A stretch of 19,220 nucleotides of DNA from assembly GCA_021324715.1 (NCBI GenBank), contig JAJPIN010000277.1, forward strand, positions 1-19,220. The letters are read 5' to 3'. The translations under genes and the position numbers were made by a program. Numbering within the stretch: position 1 is the first letter of the stretch; the number at the start of each line of letters is the position of its first letter. The notes under the pieces were generated by a model, which worked only from the letters and a program-made list of their open reading frames with translations, was not told the DNA's origin and made no database searches. This document shows, one piece after another, positions 1 through 6,807 of this stretch. This DNA is from Nitrososphaeria archaeon (GTDB taxonomy: Archaea > Thermoproteota > Nitrososphaeria > Nitrososphaerales > Nitrososphaeraceae).

Positions 1-7
1 ATAATTA

Positions 8-922
8 TCATTTCGTCATTTTGTCTAGTATGGTCGGAATTTCAGCAGGCCTTTTTGCCACGGGAATATTCACTCTTGAGAAACTTGAAATTTTTGACTC
101 CGCAGAGCCATAATTTCCGTAAATAATTGCCCCCGCATGACCCATTCTCTTTTCCTTTGGTGCAGATCGTCCTGCAATGTATGCTACGATAGGTTTACTG
201 AAATGAGTTTTTTCGATGTATTGAACAAGTAATTCCTCGGCATCTCCTCCTATTTCGCCAACTACCACAACAGATTCTACCTCATTTCGATCACTTATCA
301 GATCAAATGCTTCTATCAAATTAGTGCCGTTAATTGGATCGCCTCCTATTCCTAGTGCTATGCTTTGTCCTATTCCCGCATTTGATAAATGAAATGAAAC
401 CTCATACATTAGTGTTCCACTTCTAGAGAACACTGCTGTTTTACCCATCTTAAATGGTTGGGTCGGCATGATACCGATCTTAGATACTGATGGAACAATG
501 ACACCAGGAGTATTAGGACCTATTATTCTTGCATCATTGTTATGAGCATACTCTAAAGCTTCCATTGCATCACGTACTGGAACGTGTTCTGGAATTGCTA
601 CAAGTAATTTGATTCCGTTATTTACTGCATCTTTTATTGCGGATAGAAAGAATGGAGCCGGGACAAATATCCCTGATATCTGTACATTAAAACTCTTGCT
701 TGCATCCTCAACGGAATCAAATACAGGTATCCCTTCAAATGACTGGCCGCCCTTATTGGGAGTCACACCAGCCACGATGTTTGTTCCATACTCTCTCATC
801 AATCTAGTGTGAACGGAACCAAAATTTCCTGTTATACCTTGAATAATGACTGGTTTATTACGATAATCAGGATCTTCTGGTTTACCTACCAAAATATCAA
901 AAATATCAAATTTCTTAGACAT
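8..922 (-). CDS. sucD: Succinyl-CoA synthetase (ADP/GDP-forming) alpha subunit
   Basis: Alpha subunit of succinate-CoA ligase, which interconverts succinyl-CoA and succinate with substrate-level phosphorylation in the cytosolic citric acid cycle. The 304-residue protein has an N-terminal CoA-binding Rossmann half (QGITGNFGSVH near residue 28, then VTPNKGG near 53) and a C-terminal ligase half. The active-site loop RMGHAGAII carries the phosphohistidine at about H262, preceded by GEIGGDAEE at 222. Length and motifs match bacterial and archaeal SucD, apart from roughly 18 extra N-terminal residues. The ATG follows the TAA stop of sucC with no gap, so the two are surely one transcript with coupled translation. 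The TGA stop lies seven bases inside the window edge. Confidence 0.96.
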   Translation of the reverse strand: MSKKFDIFDILVGKPEDPDYRNKPVIIQGITGNFGSVHTRLMREYGTNIVAGVTPNKGGQSFEGIPVFDSVEDASKSFNVQISGIFVPAPFFLSAIKDAVNNGIKLLVAIPEHVPVRDAMEALEYAHNNDARIIGPNTPGVIVPSVSKIGIMPTQPFKMGKTAVFSRSGTLMYEVSFHLSNAGIGQSIALGIGGDPINGTNLIEAFDLISDRNEVESVVVVGEIGGDAEELLVQYIEKTHFSKPIVAYIAGRSAPKEKRMGHAGAIIYGNYGSAESKISSFSRVNIPVAKRPAEIPTILDKMTK

Positions 923-2035
923 TTATTTCATCGACCCTATGTACTGAACTAATGATGAAATAGCTTCTTCTACTGTATCATATAGTTTCGCATTACTATT
1001 AGAAAGCATTTGTTTAGATTTATCTGATTCCGCACCCGAAATTCTAGCGTAAATCGGTACGCTAATCATGCCATCCTTATATGCATCAAGGATAGCTTGA
1101 GCTACCAAATCGGTCCTAACAATACCACCAAACAAATTTACCAAAATTGCTTTTACTTTTGACAATTTGCTTATGACCTGTAAGGCTTTGTAAATTGTTT
1201 CTGTAGTAGCCCTACCACCAAAATCCAAAAAGGCACCCGGCTTTCCCCCTGCATCGTGAACGATGTCTAATGTTGACATCACAAGGCCTGCTCCATTACC
1301 TATTATTGCAATATTTCCATCTAACTCAACGAATGAAAAGCCGCTCTTTTCTGCTTGTTCCTGCAATTCCGAAATTTGGATATATTTTCTTAACTCATGA
1401 TGTCTGAATATTGAATTATCATCAATGATGATTTTTGCATCCAGAGCTAGACATGTCCCGTCACTCAGTATTACAAGGGGATTTATTTCTGCCAATTCAG
1501 CCTCTTTTTCTCTAACGAGTTTTGCAAGTTTTATGACAATATTTGAAAATGATTTAGCAGTGAATCCTTCTAACCTTAAATTTTTTGCGATGCTTTCTGC
1601 CGTTGCTTGAGTTAATCCTGTAATAGAGATATCCTGAATCACTTTGTTTTGGACACTTTCAATATCCACTCCTCCCTCTGCAGATGATATTAATGAATAA
1701 GTCCTTTTTCCTCTATTGAGGAACAATGAAAGATAGAGTTCCTTATCTATATCCACAGCCTCTTCAATTAAGATTGCTTTTGGTCGTTCGCCTTTTACCT
1801 CTTTATTTATTAACCTAATAAACTCCGGTTCAAGTTCTTCTTTTTTCGTGCATTTCAATATAGCACCGGCCTTACCTCTACCACCAACAGTTAGCTGTGA
1901 TTTAAGGACAACTGGGAATCTGAGTTTGTCTGCGATCTGACTTAGTTCTGATTGATTTTTGGCAAGATAGGATTTTGGAATTGCAATATCGTACTCGGTA
2001 AATAATTCTTTACCCTGATATTCTAATAATTTCAT
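923..2035 (-). CDS. sucC: Succinyl-CoA synthetase beta subunit
   Basis: Beta subunit, supplying the ATP-grasp nucleotide site and part of the succinate site of succinate-CoA ligase. Visible are the ATP-grasp start (LLEYQGKELF), the glycine loop GGRGKAG at residues 51-57, the metal-site motif EINPL at 183-187, and NGAGLVMSTLD (from 247) followed by NLFGGIVRTD at 300-309. The length of 370 is normal for the family. Two C-terminal loops depart from the common bacterial consensus: GGRAT at 273-277 instead of GGGA, and RISGAES at 331-337 where RLEGTN or RLEGNN is usual. Substrate choice is therefore best left open within the succinyl-CoA synthetase family. First gene of the sucCD operon. A TATA-like stretch on the minus strand at about 2065-2072 lies 30-37 bases before the ATG. 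Confidence 0.95.
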   Translation of the reverse strand: MKLLEYQGKELFTEYDIAIPKSYLAKNQSELSQIADKLRFPVVLKSQLTVGGRGKAGAILKCTKKEELEPEFIRLINKEVKGERPKAILIEEAVDIDKELYLSLFLNRGKRTYSLISSAEGGVDIESVQNKVIQDISITGLTQATAESIAKNLRLEGFTAKSFSNIVIKLAKLVREKEAELAEINPLVILSDGTCLALDAKIIIDDNSIFRHHELRKYIQISELQEQAEKSGFSFVELDGNIAIIGNGAGLVMSTLDIVHDAGGKPGAFLDFGGRATTETIYKALQVISKLSKVKAILVNLFGGIVRTDLVAQAILDAYKDGMISVPIYARISGAESDKSKQMLSNSNAKLYDTVEEAISSLVQYIGSMK

Positions 2036-2064
2036 TCAGCAATAATCTGAAGCCTATGTGGTGA

Positions 2065-2072
2065 CTTATAAT
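2065..2072 (-). promoter_or_regulatory. TATA box of sucCD
   Basis: Minus-strand TTATAAGT lies 30-37 bases upstream of the sucC ATG, which predicts a leader of only a few nucleotides. It shares the short divergent region with the promoter of the 52-residue gene at 2133. Confidence 0.45.
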
Positions 2073-2102
2073 CCTATTTAAGCAAGTGAATCAGTTTGAA
2101 AA

Positions 2103-2110
2103 TTTATATA
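2103..2110 (+). promoter_or_regulatory. TATA box of small gene 2133
   Basis: TTTATATA lies 23-30 bases before the ATG at 2133, the spacing expected for a leaderless archaeal transcript. It is one of the cleanest TATA boxes in the window. Confidence 0.65.
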
Positions 2111-2132
2111 TCTACTCATAAATCCGTATCCT

Positions 2133-2291
2133 ATGGCAGAAAAAATGACCGCGGTCTGGCTTATTATTCTGACGATAATTGCATGTGCGGCCATACCTGC
2201 AATCATGATATGGTTAACAACAACGCCCACTCCATCAAAACCTCATTTGATACTTGGCATCGTTGAATTTTTACCGACTGCAAATTTTTAG
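2133..2291 (+). CDS. Small single-span membrane protein, 52 aa, unknown function
   Basis: I do not recognise a family. The reading frame encodes 52 residues: a short charged start (MAEKM), one strong hydrophobic segment at about residues 6-29 (VWLIILTIIACAAIPAIMIW within it), then a proline/threonine-rich stretch (TTTPTPSKP) and a mildly hydrophobic tail ending LPTANF. The charge pattern suggests a short inside N-terminus and an outside tail, but this is inference. Support for a real gene comes from the very good TATA box 23-30 bases before the ATG and from a free-standing position between the divergent sucC and the ATPase gene at 2456. It lacks a clear class III signal peptide site, so a pilin is not supported. 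Confidence 0.6.
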   Translation: MAEKMTAVWLIILTIIACAAIPAIMIWLTTTPTPSKPHLILGIVEFLPTANF

Positions 2292-2423
2292 CATAACTAA
2301 TAGAACCTCCTATTTCGCGTCCATGATATTTATTTTCCAGTATATCAGCAGTTTTTCGATAATTTGTTTTTAGTTTTTTAAGAACTAGTTCTATGAGAAA
2401 AGAAATAAGTGCTTACTAGTAAT

Positions 2424-2431
2424 AGATAAAG
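2424..2431 (+). promoter_or_regulatory. TATA-like box of GHKL ATPase gene
   Basis: AGATAAAG lies 25-32 bases upstream of ATG 2456, the distance seen at most other genes here. Confidence 0.45.
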
Positions 2432-2455
2432 GTGAGAGATTAAAACATACTAATT

Positions 2456-4075
2456 ATGACAATTGCTTTAAAGGTGCACCCATCCTTCTTTAAAGAATTT
2501 GCTACAAAGACATGGGTTTCCCCCGCTGACGTCATTAAGGAATTGATTGAAAATGCTTTTGACGAAGACGCGACAAAGGTTTTGATAACTATACTTGATG
2601 ATTATTCCGTAGCAATAGAGGATAATGCAGGGATGGATGAAATTGAGATTCAAAAGTTCTTGTTACTTGGCTCCCCCCATAAGAAAGATGATTCAATTTC
2701 ACCCAAATTAAGAAGGGTTAGGACAGGTAGATATGGTACTGGCAGACTCTCATTTCTTACGTCATTCGAAAAGATGAAAATTAGAACCCGAAAGGGTAAC
2801 TACCACAAATCATTTTTGATAGATACAAAATCACTTGATGCACTGTTTACAGGTAAATCTGACTTACACGAGACTAAGGAGCCTGGCTTATCCCGAGATG
2901 GAACTGAAATAATTGTTAGTGATGCAAAGTCTCTTGTAGATGAATTACGTTTAATAAAGGAAATTAGAAAATTGGCAGTGCTCAGGCATCCTCTTTTTGA
3001 GGTATATATAAAAAAATCAACCAATTTTAAAGAATGGAACTATTCTAATGCTGAATTGATAAAGGTACCTGAGATACAGGGACACAAAATACCATTAAGC
3101 CTCGATAACGGTAACATTGTCGGCGAGATTACTGTAGCCCGTAGACCTTTAACTGAAGATGAGAAGGGTATTGCGGTTATGGTAGGTGGTCATATAGTTA
3201 TGAGGACTTTATTTGGTTTTGATAACAAAATTCCGAAGGTCACTGGATTTGTAAGATGTGATTCATTGACATCTAGATTTGCAGATAAATCCGCTATAAT
3301 AGAGGATAAAGAATATGAGCGATTTTCAACTAATTTAAAGAAATTTATAAATGATACAGTCATTCCCAGCCTAAGTCTCTATGAAGATGTTCTAGTCACC
3401 CGCGAGGAATCAAAGATTTACAAACAAATTGACAAAGTTCTAGGTCAAGCGGTAATTGAAACCCTAGAGCCATACGAAGAAATAGAGGGATACGAAATAG
3501 TAGAAACCAAGAAAATAGTATCAAAACCTAGTAATAAACCATCTTCTCTACCTGCAGAAGATAACCTGTTCGATAAATCAATAGATGATGAATACAATGA
3601 CATTACTAGAAATGAAATCAAAAGATCTAGAAATACAGTAAGTGAGAATGGAGGTAATCTACAAACTGCAACAATTGCAGATACGACTTTGCCTAATTAT
3701 CTATCCAGTGAACAAGATGTGGAAAATAGAAATTACGAAAATGTAACAGTAACAACCCAGATAAGAAAACCACTCATTAAGAAAACTTTTGCATTAAAAA
3801 AAATCGGATACAAGATCATACCTTATGAAGACGAGTCTGATTCTAGGTATAGCTTCGTAAGTGAAAATGTAGTGTTTGTAAACAAGGCAAATCCGACTTA
3901 TAAGGCAGAGTCATCAAGGGGCGATGAGTTCCTTTTAAGACATATAATGAATATTGTAGCACAAGCTGTAGCTGAATCAAGACATCCTGAAGGAAAGGAA
4001 GCATTAGAGCTACAAAACAGGTTGGTTTCAGAGGCAATTAGGATTCATGATACATTCTTATCTAAAGCACCTTGA
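2456..4075 (+). CDS. GHKL-superfamily (Hsp90/MutL-like) ATPase, unknown role
   Basis: The 539-residue protein begins with a Bergerat-fold ATPase domain. The N-box is KELIENAFDEDA at residues 28-39, with E29 as likely catalytic base and N33 as the Mg ligand. The G1 box is DNAGMD at 56-61 and the G2 box is GRYGTGRLSFL at 91-101. A second, S5-like domain seems to follow (GGHIVMRTLFGF, then GFVRCDSLTSRF near 264-275). A polar, probably disordered linker spans about 345-435. The C-terminal domain of about 100 residues contains VVFVNKANPTY (472-482) and ends in helices. The sequence lacks the histidine-kinase H-box and Hsp90 middle/C domains, so it is neither a sensor kinase nor a classical Hsp90. 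MutL- or MORC-like ATP-gated clamps are the nearest analogy. It lies 74 bases upstream of the proteasome beta gene on the same strand with no strong promoter between, so co-transcription is plausible. Confidence 0.85.
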   Translation: MTIALKVHPSFFKEFATKTWVSPADVIKELIENAFDEDATKVLITILDDYSVAIEDNAGMDEIEIQKFLLLGSPHKKDDSISPKLRRVRTGRYGTGRLSFLTSFEKMKIRTRKGNYHKSFLIDTKSLDALFTGKSDLHETKEPGLSRDGTEIIVSDAKSLVDELRLIKEIRKLAVLRHPLFEVYIKKSTNFKEWNYSNAELIKVPEIQGHKIPLSLDNGNIVGEITVARRPLTEDEKGIAVMVGGHIVMRTLFGFDNKIPKVTGFVRCDSLTSRFADKSAIIEDKEYERFSTNLKKFINDTVIPSLSLYEDVLVTREESKIYKQIDKVLGQAVIETLEPYEEIEGYEIVETKKIVSKPSNKPSSLPAEDNLFDKSIDDEYNDITRNEIKRSRNTVSENGGNLQTATIADTTLPNYLSSEQDVENRNYENVTVTTQIRKPLIKKTFALKKIGYKIIPYEDESDSRYSFVSENVVFVNKANPTYKAESSRGDEFLLRHIMNIVAQAVAESRHPEGKEALELQNRLVSEAIRIHDTFLSKAP

Positions 4076-4149
4076 TTGATTGCTAGATGAGGAGTCAAAC
4101 AAACCGACGAAACGACTAAATCTAACTACATTCACTACTATCCAATCAT

Positions 4150-4746
4150 ATGGCCTTTCAATTTATGCCTGGTGCTACCGCTATAGGGTTAACTTATCAA
4201 GAAGGTATTATTCTTGCAGCTGAGAAGCGTATTTCATATGGAAACTTTGTAGTAAATAAAAATACTAGGAAAATATTTCCAATAACGGATCAAGTTGCTA
4301 GTGCTTGTGCAGGAATGGTTGCTGATATGCAAGTTTTGACAAGACAGGTCGGGGCGCTTGCAAAAATAAGAAAACTAGAAACAAGGAGGGAAGTAGCGAC
4401 GAATTCCGTTGCCAAATTAATGTCAGTCATTATGTTTGAAAGAAGGTTTTTCCCTTTACTGACGCAGGTAATTGTTGGTGGTGTAAATACTATACCTGAA
4501 ATTTACACTTTGGACCCGTTAGGCTCACTTCTCCCCGACAAATATGCAGCAGTAGGTACCGGTGCAGAATTAGCTTTGGGACTAATTGATTCTGAGTATA
4601 AGAAAGATATGACAGAAGATGCATCAAAGAAGCTTGCTATTAGAGCAATTAAATCGTCCATACAACGAGACTCAGCAAGTGGTGATGGAATTGATATACT
4701 TACAATAACAAGTAAGGGAATTGAAGAAGAATCCATCGGTCTCTAA
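4150..4746 (+). CDS. psmB: 20S proteasome beta subunit, catalytic Thr1 replaced by Ala
   Basis: Beta-type subunit of the archaeal 20S core particle, 198 residues. After an eight-residue leader ending in Gly, the mature start that is normally GTTTVG reads GATAIG: the nucleophile position is Ala9 (codon GCT at 4174-4176), followed by Thr10. The remaining catalytic framework is kept: Glu17 and Arg19 in AAEKR, Lys33 in KNTRKIF (mature numbering), and the RDSASGDGID block with the serine/aspartate network. The subunit should fold and assemble but should not self-process or cleave peptides by the usual mechanism. It is likely the non-catalytic partner of a second, active beta subunit encoded elsewhere; some archaea carry two beta genes. 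An N-terminal extension start is not visible, and ATG 4150 is the natural start. A T6/T5 tract follows the stop. Confidence 0.94.
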   Translation: MAFQFMPGATAIGLTYQEGIILAAEKRISYGNFVVNKNTRKIFPITDQVASACAGMVADMQVLTRQVGALAKIRKLETRREVATNSVAKLMSVIMFERRFFPLLTQVIVGGVNTIPEIYTLDPLGSLLPDKYAAVGTGAELALGLIDSEYKKDMTEDASKKLAIRAIKSSIQRDSASGDGIDILTITSKGIEEESIGL

Positions 4747-4758
4747 CTTTGTATATCA

Positions 4759-4782
4759 TTTTTTAAGCTACCAATCCTTTTT
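4759..4782 (+). terminator. T-rich terminator after psmB
   Basis: T6 at 4759-4764 and T5 at 4778-4782 follow the psmB stop within 40 bases. Oligo-T on the coding strand is the usual archaeal termination signal. The gap is convergent with the PUA gene. Confidence 0.5.
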
Positions 4783-4794
4783 CTGATCTAATCC

Positions 4795-5277
4795 TCAGAT
4801 TCTGATAGTTTTTTTCATCTCCCAGTATGTATCTCCTACGTGATGCATGTTATTCAGAACTACTCCATTCTTCATTGCCCTTGCATTCACATCATCTATT
4901 CGCGACAAACATACGGCAAGCTCTTTATTGTGGATTTGATCTTTTACTAATACTATTTCAGATTCCTTGAATGTACCAAATTCAGTGATGCCAGGTCTCA
5001 TTATATTGGCACCATTGCATACAAATTTGACTGCGTTCATATCAACCTGTACTGACGCAAAATGATTCAATAAATCATGATGGGCCAGGTGTGGAATGAT
5101 GAGATCGGGTGCCAATTGTATCGCTAACAAACTGTCAGCTACGAGAAGGCGTTTATTCCCATCTATGACGTAGGCTTGCATATTCTTAACAGAACCAATA
5201 GAATTTGTTGGCCAATTTTTAATAATATGGTTTGTGACATCATGTATTTCTCTCTTTGATAAAGAATGCACCTTCAA
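4795..5277 (-). CDS. PUA-domain RNA-binding protein (MCT-1/Tma20-like)
   Basis: The 160-residue protein has a C-terminal PUA domain from about residue 80: AVKFVCNGANIMRPGITEFG contains the family-typical GANIMRPGI turn, followed by EIVLVKD and AVCLSRI. The N-terminal half (about residues 1-75) resembles the pre-PUA domain of MCT-1/Tma20 proteins, which in eukaryotes act in translation re-initiation and ribosome recycling with DENR. An archaeal role in translation or RNA modification is inferred from the fold only. The frame has a stop directly upstream, so the start must be TTG 5277 or the nearby GTG at 5271. TATATATC at 5301-5308 on the minus strand lies 24-31 bases before the TTG, which decides for TTG. 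A 102-base gap and this promoter separate it from nadM. Confidence 0.85.
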   Translation of the reverse strand: MKVHSLSKREIHDVTNHIIKNWPTNSIGSVKNMQAYVIDGNKRLLVADSLLAIQLAPDLIIPHLAHHDLLNHFASVQVDMNAVKFVCNGANIMRPGITEFGTFKESEIVLVKDQIHNKELAVCLSRIDDVNARAMKNGVVLNNMHHVGDTYWEMKKTIRI

Positions 5278-5300
5278 TTATTTTGTTCTCGTTTTTGAGT

Positions 5301-5308
5301 TATATATC
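5301..5308 (-). promoter_or_regulatory. TATA box of PUA gene
   Basis: The minus-strand box GATATATA is 24-31 bases upstream of the TTG start at 5277. It supports a leaderless transcript starting with UUG. Confidence 0.65.
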
Positions 5309-5353
5309 AATATCCATAAGCAATCTATTTCCTAAATTAGATTCTAAGCAATT

Positions 5354-5360
5354 AAAAAAA
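5354..5360 (-). terminator. T7 tract after nadM
   Basis: A run of seven A on the plus strand is U7 in the nadM transcript, 20 bases after its stop. This makes termination before the PUA promoter likely. Confidence 0.5.
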
Positions 5361-5379
5361 CCTAGTAAGCGCTCGGGAG

Positions 5380-5913
5380 CTAGATTCCGTGTTGATGTGT
5401 GAAATTCGATATTTTTTTCATGCGTTCTACACCGTTAATTCTTTCTATAATGTCTAGCACTTGTTTGGGAACAAGATGGTCCCACTTAATATTATTCACC
5501 ATTCGCCTTCTAATTTCTGTCCCTGAAAGATCGTCTCGATTTAGTAATTTTGGTTCTAAGACAGGAATGTTTCGTTGATTGAAAAGGTAGCCTGTAAAAT
5601 CATTATTTGTAAGTACTGCATCATATTGTGGTACCAGCGTATCAACACTATGAGTCCACGTTGAATGGGCATTTGTATCAGGAATTGGAATTATCAAGGT
5701 TTTTTTGCAATCTATTTTTGAATCAGCATTTAGCGAGTCCTTTATCATAGATAATCTTTCTCCACCTGTAAATGGATTCTCAGGCTCATAACTTGCCTGA
5801 GAACTACCAATAACAATTATCAGCTCGTCAAACTTTGAGAAGGCATATTTAATCGCTGCAATATGTCCCATGTGGAATGGTTGAAACCTACCTATGAACA
5901 GTCCCCTTGACAA
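5380..5913 (-). CDS. nadM: Nicotinamide-nucleotide adenylyltransferase, archaeal type
   Basis: Catalyses NMN + ATP to NAD+ + PPi, the last step of NAD synthesis in the cytosol. The nucleotidyltransferase signature GRFQPFHMGH is at residues 8-17 with the HxGH motif at 14-17. The archaeal NadM motif ENPFTGGER is at 45-53, and the second signature LSGTEIRRRM at 129-138 corresponds to ISxTxxR. The length of 177 fits archaeal NadM and is too short for bifunctional NadR. The start is TTG at 5913. A TTTAAATT box at 5938-5945 on the minus strand is 25-32 bases upstream, so the mRNA is probably leaderless. It is transcribed divergently from sufC, with the two promoters packed into about 85 bases. Confidence 0.94.
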   Translation of the reverse strand: MSRGLFIGRFQPFHMGHIAAIKYAFSKFDELIIVIGSSQASYEPENPFTGGERLSMIKDSLNADSKIDCKKTLIIPIPDTNAHSTWTHSVDTLVPQYDAVLTNNDFTGYLFNQRNIPVLEPKLLNRDDLSGTEIRRRMVNNIKWDHLVPKQVLDIIERINGVERMKKISNFTHQHGI

Positions 5914-5937
5914 ATTACTATAAAATATAAGATGAAT

Positions 5938-5945
5938 AATTTAAA
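5938..5945 (-). promoter_or_regulatory. TATA box of nadM
   Basis: TTTAAATT on the minus strand is 25-32 bases before TTG 5913. It overlaps the upstream in-frame extension of the sufC reading frame, an argument against that extension being translated. Confidence 0.5.
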
Positions 5946-5967
5946 TTTTGAAGAAAGTATCTTAATA

Positions 5968-5975
5968 TTTATATT
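5968..5975 (+). promoter_or_regulatory. TATA box of sufC
   Basis: TTTATATT is 23-30 bases before the GTG at 5998, which decides the sufC start in favour of that GTG over the upstream ATG 5932. Confidence 0.6.
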
Positions 5976-5997
5976 ATGTTTGGAAAACAAAGAATTT

Positions 5998-6786
5998 GTG
6001 GTCTTTTTAGATATACACAATCTGTCTGCAAACATTAATGGTAAGGAAATACTTGATAACCTTTGCTTTGAAATAGACAGAGGCCAGGTTCATGCTATCA
6101 TGGGTCCAAATGGCTCTGGTAAAAGCACTCTAGCAAACGTTATAATGGGTCATCCAAAGTATTCTGTTACATCTGGAAGTATTGTAGTCGACGGAGAAAA
6201 CATACTTAAATTGACTACCGAAGAAAGGGCTAAAAGAGGCCTATTCTTAGGATTTCAATATCCTACAGAAATTCCAGGAGTGGGTTATAGCCATTTTTTG
6301 AGGAACGCATACAATATACTCAATAAAAGTCTGAGTGGAAAACAAGAGAACAGAGAGGTATTTTTGACTGTTAAGGAATTTCACGAGTACCTCAAAAAGA
6401 ATCTAGACAATGTAGGTCTTCAAACAACTTTTTTAAGCAGATATTTGAATGAAGGTTTTTCTGGAGGAGAGAAAAAAAGATCTGAAGTAATGCAGATGCT
6501 TGTACTGAAACCAATAATCGCCATACTTGATGAACCGGATTCTGGATTGGATATTGATGCGATACAAGCAGTAGCGGAGGCTATAAACATACTAATATCA
6601 AACGGGGCAGGAGTATTGATAATAACGCACTACGCAAGAATTCTAAGGTACTTATCTAAACTTGATAAGGTACATGTCATGTCAAAAGGGCGGATTATAA
6701 AATCTGGGGGAAAGGAGCTATCCGAAGAATTGGAAGTTAAAGGATACGGATGGATAGGCTTGACTGACGATACTGACAACAAGTAA
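5998..6786 (+). CDS. sufC: Fe-S cluster assembly ATPase SufC
   Basis: ABC-family ATPase that drives the SufBCD scaffold in cytosolic Fe-S cluster assembly. From GTG 5998 the protein has 262 residues: Walker A GPNGSGKST at 36-44, the Q-loop region FLGFQYP at 83-89, the signature FSGGEKKR at 154-161, Walker B IAILDEPDSGLD ending at 185, and the H-loop THY at 210-212. The SufC hallmark MGHPKY is at 50-55. The frame is open back to an ATG at 5932, but that 22-residue extension is absent from the usual SufC start (MxxLxIxNL), covers the TATA box at 5968-5975 and overlaps the nadM promoter, so I reject it. SufB and SufD are not adjacent; the next gene is convergent. The gene therefore looks monocistronic, unlike the sufCBD operons of many prokaryotes. 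Confidence 0.95.
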   Translation: MVFLDIHNLSANINGKEILDNLCFEIDRGQVHAIMGPNGSGKSTLANVIMGHPKYSVTSGSIVVDGENILKLTTEERAKRGLFLGFQYPTEIPGVGYSHFLRNAYNILNKSLSGKQENREVFLTVKEFHEYLKKNLDNVGLQTTFLSRYLNEGFSGGEKKRSEVMQMLVLKPIIAILDEPDSGLDIDAIQAVAEAINILISNGAGVLIITHYARILRYLSKLDKVHVMSKGRIIKSGGKELSEELEVKGYGWIGLTDDTDNK

Positions 6787-6805
6787 CACTCAAAATTATA
6801 GAGTG
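6787..6805. terminator. Hairpin in sufC / antiporter convergent gap
   Basis: CACTC at 6787-6791 and GAGTG at 6801-6805 form a 5-bp inverted repeat with a 9-base AT loop. It fills most of the 21 bases between the two stop codons. It could terminate or stabilise either transcript, but the stem is short. Confidence 0.35.
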
Positions 6806-6807
6806 GG

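Noticed and set aside
2468..2653. Minus-strand frame inside the GHKL ATPase gene
   Set aside because: It is antisense to a well-supported coding region and shows no family motif; the other frames overlapping genes (for example at 1425-1610, 4503-4736, 10028-10270, 16494-16838) are rejected for the same reason.
2456..4075. Histidine kinase or classical Hsp90 assignment for the GHKL protein
   Set aside because: There is no H-box dimerisation domain and no Hsp90 middle/C-terminal domain; only the Bergerat ATPase fold is shared.
5932..5997. N-terminal extension of SufC from ATG 5932
   Set aside because: It covers the TATA boxes of both sufC and nadM and is not part of the SufC family; GTG 5998 has correct promoter spacing.
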